A stretch of 43,392 nucleotides of DNA from Flavobacteriales bacterium (GTDB lineage Bacteria; Bacteroidota; Bacteroidia; Flavobacteriales; BACL11), in the NCBI GenBank assembly GCA_002696275.1, contig NZRO01000052.1:31493-74884 (forward strand), read 5' to 3'. Below the pieces are notes generated by a model. That model worked only from the letters and a program-made list of their open reading frames with translations. It had not been told where the DNA came from and did no database searches. Positions 1 to 10,873 of the stretch are shown here, piece after piece. A program made the translations under genes and the position numbers. Positions within the stretch are counted from its first letter, which is position 1; each line of letters begins with the position of its first letter.

Positions 1-624
1 CAGAAGAGACATTTAGTTGACTCTATAGGATCTCTTAAAAAAACATTCAGAGATGTGATTAAATACAGAACAATTTTAAAATTCTTAATATCAAGATTGT
101 TTTACAATGATGGTCTTATTACCATTTTTGCTATGGGAGGTATATATGCTGTAGAGACCTTAGATTTTACGTTTGAGGAGGTAATGATTTTAGGGATTGT
201 TTTAAATATTGCTGCAGGTGTAGGTTCTTTTGTGTTCGGGTTTTTAGAAGATAAAATAGGAGTTAAGAGAGTTATTAATATCTCCTTATATGTTCTAATT
301 ATTGCAACTCTTATTGCTTTTTTTTCTCCAGAAACAAATTTTTCTAAAGAATATTTTTGGTTTGCTGGAATATTAATTGGGCTAATGATTGGTCCAAATC
401 AGTCCAGTAGTAGATCTTTGATGTCTCAATTAACTCCTAAAGAAAAGCAAAATGAGTTTTTTGGATTTTTTGCATTAACTGGTAAAGCAACATCATTTTT
501 AGGGCCACTAATTTTTGGAGTTATTACAAATTTCTATTCACAGCAGCTAGCTCTTTGGGTTGTGATAGTTTTTTTTCTAATAGGACTATTTCTTTTTAAT
601 AGAATTGATTTTACTGAAGAATAA
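1..624 (+). CDS. MFS transporter, UMF1/Atg22-like (5' end outside window)
   Basis: Integral membrane transporter of the major facilitator superfamily. The reading frame is open to base 1 (QKRHLVDSIGSLKKTF... precedes the GTG chosen by the ORF track at 55), so this is the C-terminal part of a longer gene. The segment FLISRLFYNDGLITIFAMGGIYA and the following run of hydrophobic helices (about six) match the second half of UMF1/Atg22-like permeases. The loop LEDKIGVKRVI resembles the MFS inter-helix loop. The substrate is unknown; related proteins are only generically annotated. The stop codon at 622-624 is followed within 5 bases by a promoter box for the next gene, so the YceI gene probably has its own transcript. 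Confidence 0.85.
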   Translation, partial: QKRHLVDSIGSLKKTFRDVIKYRTILKFLISRLFYNDGLITIFAMGGIYAVETLDFTFEEVMILGIVLNIAAGVGSFVFGFLEDKIGVKRVINISLYVLIIATLIAFFSPETNFSKEYFWFAGILIGLMIGPNQSSSRSLMSQLTPKEKQNEFFGFFALTGKATSFLGPLIFGVITNFYSQQLALWVVIVFFLIGLFLFNRIDFTEE

Positions 625-628
625 TTCT

Positions 629-636
629 TAATTTTG
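629..636 (+). promoter_or_regulatory. -7 box of the YceI-gene promoter (leaderless spacing)
   Basis: TAATTTTG matches the Bacteroidota -7 consensus TAnnTTTG exactly. It ends 4 bases before the ATG at 641 (spacer aagt), so transcription should begin at or within a base of the start codon. No convincing -33 TTG was found at the usual distance. Confidence 0.6.
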
Positions 637-640
637 AAGT

Positions 641-1183
641 ATGAAAAAGTTTTGGTTAATTCTTGCAGTATTATTTTATGTAAATTGTTTGTCTCAGGAT
701 AAATATATTACAAGAAATGGAATGATTCAGTTTAATGCGTCTACTCCTTTAGAGACTATAAGTCCTATAAATAATCATGTCTCTTGTATATTAGATCCTG
801 AAACAGGAAAAATAGCTTTTCAATTAAAAATGATTTCATTTAAATTTGATAAAGCATTAATGGAGGAACATTTTAATGAGAAATATGTTGAATCTGAAAA
901 ATATCCTAAATCAACTTTTGTTGGAGAAATAATTAATTGGAATGAGTTGAGCACTAGTAAAGAAAAACAAAATGTGATATCTAAAGGAATCTTGACAATT
1001 CATGGAGTAGAAAAAGAAGTTGAAGTTTCAGGAACAATTAATTTAAGAAGGAACGATATTAAGATTAACTCAGAATTTAGTGTTTTAGTTTCTGATTTTG
1101 ATATTAAAATTCCAAAATTAGTTAGAGATAAAATTTCTAAAGAAGTAAGAGTTATATTAGAAATGAACTTACAATCAAAATAG
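641..1183 (+). CDS. YceI family protein
   Basis: Secreted lipid/polyisoprenoid-binding-type protein. Residues 1-19 (MKKFWLILAVLFYVNCLSQ) form a signal peptide. The rest has the YceI lipocalin-like pattern: FNASTPLETISPINNHVSCILDPETGKIAFQLKMISFKF, then MEEHFNEKYVESEKYPKSTFVGEI, then a strand giving LTIHGVEKEVEVSGTI. Length (180 aa) is normal for the family. It is followed after one base by a DUF5777 barrel gene, a combination I recognise from other Bacteroidota. The periplasmic function of Bacteroidota YceI proteins is not well established; binding of an isoprenoid or fatty-acyl ligand is inferred from the fold. Confidence 0.88.
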   Translation: MKKFWLILAVLFYVNCLSQDKYITRNGMIQFNASTPLETISPINNHVSCILDPETGKIAFQLKMISFKFDKALMEEHFNEKYVESEKYPKSTFVGEIINWNELSTSKEKQNVISKGILTIHGVEKEVEVSGTINLRRNDIKINSEFSVLVSDFDIKIPKLVRDKISKEVRVILEMNLQSK

Positions 1184-1184
1184 T

Positions 1185-2063
1185 ATGAATAGAGTATTAA
1201 ATATTTTTATTCTTGTCTGTATTTTCACAAATTCATTTGGTCAAGAAAACCTATTATCATTTTTTGATTCTGATGAAGATATGTTAACTTTTGCTACTTT
1301 TAAAGCAACAAAGATCATTAATCTTGAATCGATAGAACAACCCGCTGAAAAAGAACTTGATTTTATTATTTCGCATAGGTTTGGAACATTAAATTCTGGT
1401 ATTACGAACTTATATGGACTTGATTATGGGAATATTAGAATGAGTTTTAATTATGGTCTTACGGATAATCTAACTCTTGGAATTGCTAGAAGTTCTACAT
1501 TTAAAGTTATTGACGCTTCTGTAAAACTAAAGTTAATAAATCAGGGAAAGGATAAATTTCCTCTAACAATATCTATATATTCTTCGTTAGTATATGATAC
1601 TTTGACTGCTGCATTTTCAACAAATGATAAGTTTTTAGATAATTTCAGTTACATATATCAATTATTAATTGCTAGAAAAATAAATTCTAATCTGTCATTA
1701 CAGTTATCTCCCACTGTTACACAATATAATTTTGTGTCTCCTTTTTTGGATTTGAATAATACAATGTATTCTTTAGGGATTGGAGGAAGATATAAATTGA
1801 ATAAAAGTGTTTCTGTTAACTCTGAATGGATTCCAATTATTAAAAGTGGAGCGGATTTTATCCACCCTATTCACAATGAAAAGTACATAAATTCATTTTC
1901 ATTTGGATGCGATATAGAGACAGGAGGACATGTTTTTCAATTGTTTTTATCTAATTCAACCGCTATGTTTGAAAGAGGATTCATTAATGAAAATTTTGAA
2001 AATTGGAAAGATGGTGGCGTTCATTTTGGATTTAATATTTCAAGAGTTTTTAATTTTAACTAA
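1185..2063 (+). CDS. DUF5777 family beta-barrel protein
   Basis: Predicted outer-membrane beta-barrel. A signal peptide (MNRVLNIFILVCIFTNSFGQ) is followed by ATKIINLESIEQPAEKELDFIISHRFGTLNSG and alternating amphipathic strands (DYGNIRMSFNYGLTDNLTLGIARSS), the hallmark of the DUF5777 group. The C-terminal strand ends in FGFNISRVFNFN, with aromatic residues at the tail as in barrel proteins. The start codon lies one base after the YceI stop, and the next gene overlaps its stop (ATG within taATGA), so YceI, barrel and OB-fold genes are probably one transcript. Function unknown. Confidence 0.82.
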   Translation: MNRVLNIFILVCIFTNSFGQENLLSFFDSDEDMLTFATFKATKIINLESIEQPAEKELDFIISHRFGTLNSGITNLYGLDYGNIRMSFNYGLTDNLTLGIARSSTFKVIDASVKLKLINQGKDKFPLTISIYSSLVYDTLTAAFSTNDKFLDNFSYIYQLLIARKINSNLSLQLSPTVTQYNFVSPFLDLNNTMYSLGIGGRYKLNKSVSVNSEWIPIIKSGADFIHPIHNEKYINSFSFGCDIETGGHVFQLFLSNSTAMFERGFINENFENWKDGGVHFGFNISRVFNFN

Positions 2064-2437
2064 TGAAAAAAATTAAAAAAATTATTTTTTCTGCGTTGAT
2101 AATTGGAATTTTATTCTTCTTTTATATTTCAATGCCTTCAACCAATTATCTTTTAACAACCTCAGAAAAGTCGTTTAGTTCTACTAGTCAATTTGAGGTA
2201 ATTCAATCTGAATATATTGGAAAAGTTATAGATATTAAAGGAGTTATTACAGATCTAACTTTGGGGTCCCCTTATATAAGCGTTGTTTTAGATAGTAATT
2301 TATATTTTTCTTTTGAATCGAAAAAAACTCAAGACGAATTTAGTATTAGTGATACATTGACTATTAAGGGAAGGTTTGAAGGGTATGATGATTTATTCTA
2401 TCAATATACTTTTACTGATTGTAGTATTTTAAAATAA
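2063..2437 (+). CDS. Small secreted/membrane-anchored OB-fold protein (tRNA_anti-like)
   Basis: 124-residue protein with one N-terminal hydrophobic segment (IIFSALIIGILFFFYISM) that is either an uncleaved signal anchor or a signal peptide. The rest resembles the tRNA_anti-like OB-fold domain of small Bacteroidota exported proteins: YIGKVIDIKGVITDL, ISVVLDSNLYFSFE, DTLTIKGRFEGYDD. It is translationally coupled to the barrel gene upstream. In this setting it is more likely a periplasmic binding module than a nucleic-acid protein; this is inference. The stop codon lies inside an AT-rich inverted repeat. Confidence 0.65.
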   Translation: MKKIKKIIFSALIIGILFFFYISMPSTNYLLTTSEKSFSSTSQFEVIQSEYIGKVIDIKGVITDLTLGSPYISVVLDSNLYFSFESKKTQDEFSISDTLTIKGRFEGYDDLFYQYTFTDCSILK

Positions 2438-2452
2438 TTTCATAAAATACTA
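2422..2452 (+). terminator. AT-rich inverted repeat, possible terminator
   Basis: TAGTATTTTA and TAAAATACTA form perfect 10-bp arms around an 11-base loop. The hairpin covers the last codons and stop of the OB-fold gene. It has no GC core and no clear U-tract, so termination is only a guess from its position before the lhgO promoter. Confidence 0.35.
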
Positions 2453-2474
2453 ATTATAGATAAATGGATAATTC

Positions 2475-2482
2475 TACTTTTG
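2475..2482 (+). promoter_or_regulatory. -7 box of lhgO promoter (leaderless spacing)
   Basis: TACTTTTG is an exact TAnnTTTG match ending 4 bases before the GTG start at 2487 (spacer tatt). It supports both a separate lhgO transcript and the GTG start codon. Confidence 0.55.
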
Positions 2483-2486
2483 TATT

Positions 2487-3707
2487 GTGAAAGAATTCAA
2501 ATATGATATTTCAGTGATTGGTGGAGGAATTGTAGGTTTGGCAGCAGCTTATAAATTGCAAAAAAAATATCCGTATTTAAACATAGTAGTTCTAGAAAAA
2601 GAAAATGAACTTGCCTTTCATCAAACTGGAAGAAATTCTGGGGTTATTCATTCAGGATTGTATTATAAACCAGGATCTTATAGAGCAAAGAATTGCGTAG
2701 ATGGAAGAAAACAATTAGTTTCATTTGTAAAGAAATATTCTGTGAAACATGATATATGTGGAAAGATAGTTTTAGCAACTAATCATAAGGAGAAAGAAAA
2801 ATTATCTGAATTGAAGCAAAGAGGAGAGCAAAATGGCTTAATTAATTTAGAAATTATTGGTCCTGAGAAAATACAGGAGATTGAACCATTTGCAAAAGGG
2901 ATTGCTGCACTACATGTGCCAGAATCTGGTATTGTAGATTTTAAAGGAGTTACGAACAAACTTGCAGAGTTAATTACAGAAATTAATCCAAAAAGTAAGA
3001 TCCTAACCTCATGTGAGGTGTTAGATGTAAATGAAGAAAGTTTAATTACTACAATTGGAACAATTAATACATTTCATTCTGTTTTTTGTGCAGGTTTGTT
3101 TTCAGATAGATTATCTGAAAAAGATAAAATGAATCCTGATTTGAGAATTATCGGATTTAGAGGAGATTATTATGATTTAGAAGATCATGCAAAAGAAAAA
3201 GTAAAACATTTAATTTATCCTGTTCCTAATCCTGAATTTCCGTTTTTAGGAGTTCATTTTACAAGAATGACGGATGGTAGTATAGAATGTGGACCAAATG
3301 CTGTTTTTACTTTTAAAAGAGAAGGTTATGGAAAAACAGATTTTAACTTAAGAGATACATTAGAAGCGTTAACTTTTTCAGGAACTTGGAGATTGTTCAT
3401 AAATCATTGGAAATTTGGTTGGAATGAATATAGGAGAGCATTTTCAAAAAGATTATTTTTGAAAGAACTTAATAAAATGTTACCTGATTTAAAGATGAGT
3501 GATATAAAAGTAGGTAGGTCAGGGGTTAGAGCTATGGCTTTAGGAAAAGATGGTGAAGTTATAGATGATTTTAAAATTGTCAAGAATAAAAATAATATTC
3601 ATGTCCTAAATGCCCCTTCACCTGCTGCAACAGCTTGTTTGTCAATAGGAGATGAGATTGTAAAACAAGCTACAAAGAGTTTTAATTTAAAGAAGAATAA
3701 ATGTTAA
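2487..3707 (+). CDS. lhgO: L-2-hydroxyglutarate oxidase/dehydrogenase
   Basis: FAD-dependent enzyme of the DAO family that oxidises L-2-hydroxyglutarate to 2-oxoglutarate, a metabolite-repair step. The N-terminus carries the dinucleotide-binding motif VIGGGIVGLAAAYKL (residues 10-24). It is followed by HQTGRNSGVIHSGLYYKPGSYRAKNCVDG, the signature of LhgO proteins, and a C-terminal VGRSGVRAMALGKDG segment near the flavin site. Its 406 residues fit the family. The start is GTG; the -7 box directly upstream leaves no room for an earlier start. The downstream unknown gene overlaps its end by 7 bases, so the two are likely co-translated. Confidence 0.9.
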   Translation: MKEFKYDISVIGGGIVGLAAAYKLQKKYPYLNIVVLEKENELAFHQTGRNSGVIHSGLYYKPGSYRAKNCVDGRKQLVSFVKKYSVKHDICGKIVLATNHKEKEKLSELKQRGEQNGLINLEIIGPEKIQEIEPFAKGIAALHVPESGIVDFKGVTNKLAELITEINPKSKILTSCEVLDVNEESLITTIGTINTFHSVFCAGLFSDRLSEKDKMNPDLRIIGFRGDYYDLEDHAKEKVKHLIYPVPNPEFPFLGVHFTRMTDGSIECGPNAVFTFKREGYGKTDFNLRDTLEALTFSGTWRLFINHWKFGWNEYRRAFSKRLFLKELNKMLPDLKMSDIKVGRSGVRAMALGKDGEVIDDFKIVKNKNNIHVLNAPSPAATACLSIGDEIVKQATKSFNLKKNKC

Positions 3708-4252
3708 AGTTTTTTGGTATTTCAAAAAAAGATAAAATTACAGTCAAAGATACTTCTAAGATTTTTACAGTTGCTTTAAATAAAGTGGTAAACGATGGAT
3801 ATCCTGAAATTCAATCTTTTTTAAATAAGAATAATAATCTGGAGCGAAGCCCTAATATTTCTGAAGAGGATATTAAGTGGTTCAGATTAATAATATTCAT
3901 AGGAAACTTACATATTATGTCTACAAAATTTGAAGAAAATGAATCATTAGAGTTAAGAAATGAAATTGTAGATAAGTTGCTCCAATATTTAGACAGTGAT
4001 TCTGAAGTTGCAATGGATTTATTCCTAAATTACGAATCTTATTTTAATGATTTGTTAGTAAAACAAATTGACCCAGTTGAAGCAATGTCTTTAGCGGTTT
4101 TTGATAAATACAATATTAATGATTATCAGTCAGAATTATTGAAGCGTAAAAATGAACCAAATCCTGTTTTATTTAACGAGTTGATAAAGTATTTATCACA
4201 CTTTGTTTGGAATTGGGAAGAGTTTCAAGAGAAATGTAAAGTTACATTTTAA
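3701..4252 (+). CDS. Hypothetical protein (183 aa)
   Basis: Not recognised. A soluble protein with no signal peptide or membrane segment, rich in acidic residues and predicted helices (FRLIIFIGNLHIMSTKFEENESLELRNEIVDKLLQYL). It overlaps the end of lhgO by 7 bases (ATG inside aaATGTtaa) and so is probably translated from the lhgO message. Its stop codon interlocks with the purB stop on the other strand in the tetranucleotide TTAA. No catalytic motif is visible. Confidence 0.75.
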   Translation: MLKFFGISKKDKITVKDTSKIFTVALNKVVNDGYPEIQSFLNKNNNLERSPNISEEDIKWFRLIIFIGNLHIMSTKFEENESLELRNEIVDKLLQYLDSDSEVAMDLFLNYESYFNDLLVKQIDPVEAMSLAVFDKYNINDYQSELLKRKNEPNPVLFNELIKYLSHFVWNWEEFQEKCKVTF

Positions 4253-5592
4253 ATTCCTGTATAGTTATATGGGCTAATTTTTTGTAACTCTTCTTTAACT
4301 TCATCACTTACATCTAGACCATTAATAAAGTTCGAAATACTTTCTTCGTTTATTGTGGAATTAGTTCTTGTTAAATCTTTTAAGGCTTCATATGGGTTTG
4401 GGTATGATTCTCTTCTTAATATGGTCTGTATAGCTTCAGCACAAACTGCCCAATTTTTATTCAGATCTTCATGTAGTTTTTCTTCATTTAAAACTATTTT
4501 ACCAAGACCCTTATTCAAAGAGGAAAATGAAATTAAATTATGTGAAAAAGGTACTCCAATATTTCTTAGTACAGTACTATCTGTTAAATCTCTTTGAAGT
4601 CTAGATATAGGAAGTTTAGAGGATAGAAATTCGTAAACAGCATTTGCCATTCCTAAATTTCCTTCAGCGTTTTCAAAATCTATAGGATTTACTTTATGTG
4701 GCATCGCAGATGATCCTACTTCTCCTTTTGTTATCGATTGTTTAAAATAGTCCATACTAATATAAGTCCAAATATCTCTTGATAAATCAATTAGAATATT
4801 ATTGATTCTTTTAATACAGTCCATTAAAGCAGCAAGGTAGTCATAATGTTCAATTTGTGTGGTTGTTTGTTGCCTTATTAATCCTAATCTATTATTAACA
4901 AAATCATTTCCAAATTTAATCCAATTAAATTCTGGGTAGGATACATGATGGGCGTTGAAATTTCCAGTTGCGCCTCCAAATTTAGCAGAGAATGGGATAT
5001 TGTTTAACAATTTGATTTGGTTTTCAATTCTCTCAACAAAAACAAAGATTTCTTTTCCTAATTTTGTTGGTGATGCAGCTTGTCCATGTGTTCTTGCTAG
5101 CATTGGTACATTTTTCCACTCATTGGAAAGTTCATTTAATTTTTCTTTTACCTTTTTAAGTTCTGGAAAAAATATATTGTTGAACGCTTCTTTAATTGAA
5201 AGCGGGACAGCTGTGTTGTTAATATCTTGTGATGTTAAGCCAAAATGAATAAATTCTTTAAAATCAGAAAGTCCTAATTTGTCAAATTCTTCTTTAATTA
5301 AATATTCCACTGCTTTTACATCATGATTTGTTACACTTTCAATTTCTTTGACCCTTATAGCAGTATCAATTGAGAAATCTTTGTAAAGTTTTCTTAAATT
5401 TTCAAACTCATCTTTTGGAAAGTCTTTCAATTGAGGTATAGATGCTTCACATAAACTGATGAAATATTCAACTTCTATTAATATTCTGTATTTAATTAAT
5501 GCTGCCTCAGAAAAATAATCTTTTAATTTTTCTGTTTTTGAAGCGTACCTTCCATCAATAGGAGAAATTGCAGTAAGTCTGTTTAAAGACAT
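4249..5592 (-). CDS. purB: Adenylosuccinate lyase
   Basis: Cytosolic enzyme of purine synthesis that cleaves SAICAR to AICAR and adenylosuccinate to AMP, releasing fumarate. It belongs to the fumarase/aspartase superfamily. The superfamily signature GSSAMPHKVNPIDFENAEGN starts near residue 293; TNHD (88-91), TSQD (120-123) and THGQ (168-171) are the other active-site blocks. Length (447 aa) is normal. Its own promoter box lies at 5618-5625, divergent from the DUF456 gene. The 3' end overlaps the convergent unknown gene by 4 bases. Confidence 0.97.
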   Translation of the reverse strand: MSLNRLTAISPIDGRYASKTEKLKDYFSEAALIKYRILIEVEYFISLCEASIPQLKDFPKDEFENLRKLYKDFSIDTAIRVKEIESVTNHDVKAVEYLIKEEFDKLGLSDFKEFIHFGLTSQDINNTAVPLSIKEAFNNIFFPELKKVKEKLNELSNEWKNVPMLARTHGQAASPTKLGKEIFVFVERIENQIKLLNNIPFSAKFGGATGNFNAHHVSYPEFNWIKFGNDFVNNRLGLIRQQTTTQIEHYDYLAALMDCIKRINNILIDLSRDIWTYISMDYFKQSITKGEVGSSAMPHKVNPIDFENAEGNLGMANAVYEFLSSKLPISRLQRDLTDSTVLRNIGVPFSHNLISFSSLNKGLGKIVLNEEKLHEDLNKNWAVCAEAIQTILRRESYPNPYEALKDLTRTNSTINEESISNFINGLDVSDEVKEELQKISPYNYTGI

Positions 5593-5617
5593 ATTTTATA
5601 TTTTTAAAATAAGAATA

Positions 5618-5625
5618 CAAAATTA
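5618..5625 (-). promoter_or_regulatory. -7 box of purB promoter
   Basis: On the minus strand the sequence is TAATTTTG, an exact TAnnTTTG match, ending 25 bases before the purB ATG at 5592. No purine-regulon operator was recognised. Confidence 0.55.
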
Positions 5626-5668
5626 CAAAATTTGATTAAGAAGATCCTTTTATTATTTTGTTATTTAT

Positions 5669-5676
5669 TACTTTTG
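5669..5676 (+). promoter_or_regulatory. -7 box of DUF456-gene promoter (leaderless spacing)
   Basis: TACTTTTG is an exact consensus match ending 4 bases before the ATG at 5681 (spacer atat). With the purB box it makes the 88-bp intergenic a divergent promoter region. Confidence 0.58.
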
Positions 5677-5680
5677 ATAT

Positions 5681-6187
5681 ATGGACATGTTTTTTATAAT
5701 TATTATAATTCTTCTTCTTTTTATTGGTGTAATTGGAAGTTTTTTTCCTGTAATTCCAGGACCTCCTATTTCCTATGTAGCTTTGTTTCTTTCACACTTT
5801 TATGTCTCCCCTCTAAAAGATAAAAATGATTTGTGGTTATGGGCAATTGTAGTAGTTACAGTTACAATTCTAGATTTTTGGGTACAAATCTATGGGGTAA
5901 AGAAGTTTGGAGGAGGAAAAAAGGCTGTAAACGGTTCAATTCTTGGTTTGATTATTGGTATTTTTTTTATACCTGGTATTGGATTAATAATAGGCCCTTT
6001 TTTAGGAGCATTTATAGGCGCTCTTTTAGATTACTCTGAAGCGAAAACGGAGGGGGTAAATGTAAATAATGCTGTTAAAATTGCTTTAGGAGCTTTTGCT
6101 GGTTTTCTTCTAGGAACACTTTTAAAATTAATTGTTTCTTTATATATTATATATATCATTATTGATTCAATACCTTCTGTATGTTAA
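5681..6187 (+). CDS. DUF456 domain-containing membrane protein
   Basis: Small polytopic inner-membrane protein of 168 residues with about four to five hydrophobic helices. The opening IGVIGSFFPVIPGPPISYVALFL and the glycine-rich repeats GLIIGIFFIPGIGLIIGPFLGAFIGALL are typical of DUF456. The function of the family is unknown. mqnA begins 7 bases before its stop, so the two are co-translated, although no functional link to menaquinone synthesis is known. The overlapping ORF-track entries at 5632 and 5833 are frame shadows. Confidence 0.85.
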   Translation: MDMFFIIIIILLLFIGVIGSFFPVIPGPPISYVALFLSHFYVSPLKDKNDLWLWAIVVVTVTILDFWVQIYGVKKFGGGKKAVNGSILGLIIGIFFIPGIGLIIGPFLGAFIGALLDYSEAKTEGVNVNNAVKIALGAFAGFLLGTLLKLIVSLYIIYIIIDSIPSVC

Positions 6188-6930
6188 AGTATAGAGTTTC
6201 TGCTGTATCTTATTTAAATACAATTCCATTTACATATGGAATAAAATCTTCTAAAATATATGAAATTATAGATTTACAACTAAATTATCCATCTTTGTGT
6301 GCTCAGAAATTAATAAATGATGAAGTAGACATTGCTCTAGTACCTGTAGCTGTTTTGAGTAGTTATTATTCATTTAAAATTGTTTCTGATTATTGTATTA
6401 GTGCAGATGGATCTGTAGATACTGTTTGTCTGTATTCAAATGTATCACTTAATGACATAGAATATATATATTTAGATTATCAATCGAAAACATCTGTTGA
6501 ACTATTGAAGATTTTATGTAGGGAATATTGGAATATTTCTCCAAATTTTAAAAATTCAAAAATAGGATTTGAAGAGAAGGTAAAAGATAATATTGCTGCT
6601 TTGATTATAGGCGATAGAGCATTTGCAGCAAATGGTAAATACAAATATGTATATGATTTATCTGAATTATGGAAACAATTAACAGGACTTCCATTTGTTT
6701 TTGCATGTTGGATTTCTAATAAGGAAATTGATAAAGCTTTTCTTTATGAATTTAATCAATCTTTAAAATTTGGAATTGAAAATTTAGAAGCGTCAATAAA
6801 AAGTGAGTCTGACAACTATTCGCATTGTGATAATCCAAAAGAATATTTGAATGAAAAAATTTCCTATATTTTAGATGATAAAAAACGAAAAGGAATGGAG
6901 TTGTTCTTAAAGAAAATTAATGATTTGTAG
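6181..6930 (+). CDS. mqnA: Chorismate dehydratase, futalosine pathway of menaquinone synthesis
   Basis: MqnA dehydrates chorismate to 3-[(1-carboxyvinyl)oxy]benzoate, the first step of the futalosine route to menaquinone. The N-terminus YRVSAVSYLNTIPFTYGI is characteristic of the MqnA/MqnD periplasmic-binding-like fold. EVDIALVPVAVL, ALIIGDRAF and GLPFVFACWI are the conserved inner blocks. At 249 residues it fits MqnA. MqnD is a related paralogue, but IGDRA and the opening favour MqnA. It overlaps the DUF456 gene by 7 bases. No other menaquinone gene is in the window. Confidence 0.88.
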   Translation: MLKYRVSAVSYLNTIPFTYGIKSSKIYEIIDLQLNYPSLCAQKLINDEVDIALVPVAVLSSYYSFKIVSDYCISADGSVDTVCLYSNVSLNDIEYIYLDYQSKTSVELLKILCREYWNISPNFKNSKIGFEEKVKDNIAALIIGDRAFAANGKYKYVYDLSELWKQLTGLPFVFACWISNKEIDKAFLYEFNQSLKFGIENLEASIKSESDNYSHCDNPKEYLNEKISYILDDKKRKGMELFLKKINDL

Positions 6931-6954
6931 ATTTTGTATGTATTGATGCAGATA

Positions 6955-7379
6955 CTAATACTCTACTGGTAAAATTATTGAAATTTTATTATATAATTCT
7001 CTTAACTCCTCTGGAGGGTTTTCATTATACTTTACACTATGTTCTTTTATAAGAATAGTTTTTATCTGTAAATCCTGTAATCCACTATTGTAATATTTAT
7101 TACCTATTTCCGAGAATTTTATTTTTTCGGAGTATAAAATTATTTCATCTAAATCAGCTATAGAGTATTTGAAATAATCTTTTCCTTTTTTTGTATTTTT
7201 TATATAGTTAAATACTCCAGTTCCGTCTGAATAGAATGTTACTTTATATACAGGGCAATTTCCCTTGCAAGGGAAATTTTGCATAGATAAAACTATTTTT
7301 TTTTCTGTGTATTTATGTTTTTTAAAAACTAAGCAAGATGATATAGAAAATAAAAGAACTAGTATAATTAGGTTCTTCA

Positions 7380-7380
<1 letters not shown>
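6955..7380 (-). CDS. DUF6438 domain-containing lipoprotein
   Basis: Predicted lipoprotein of 141 residues. The signal peptide ends in the lipobox-like LFSISSC (Cys about residue 16). The mature part has the DUF6438 pattern FPCKGNCPVYKVTFYSDGTGVFNYIKNTKKGK, where the CxGxCPVY segment is the family hallmark. The start codon overlaps the yidC stop by one base (taATG), so it is translated from the yidC message. The function of the family is unknown; the envelope location is inferred from the lipobox. Confidence 0.78.
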
Positions 7381-10851
<3,471 letters not shown>

Positions 10852-10873
10852 TTATTTTTTTATCAGATAATAA

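Noticed and set aside
4355-5248. Plus-strand ORFs at 4355-4597 and 4955-5248
   Set aside because: Antisense shadows of purB with no independent evidence.
5632-6039. ORFs at 5632-5823 and 5833-6039
   Set aside because: Other frames of the DUF456 gene; rich in Cys/Tyr/Trp from out-of-frame reading.
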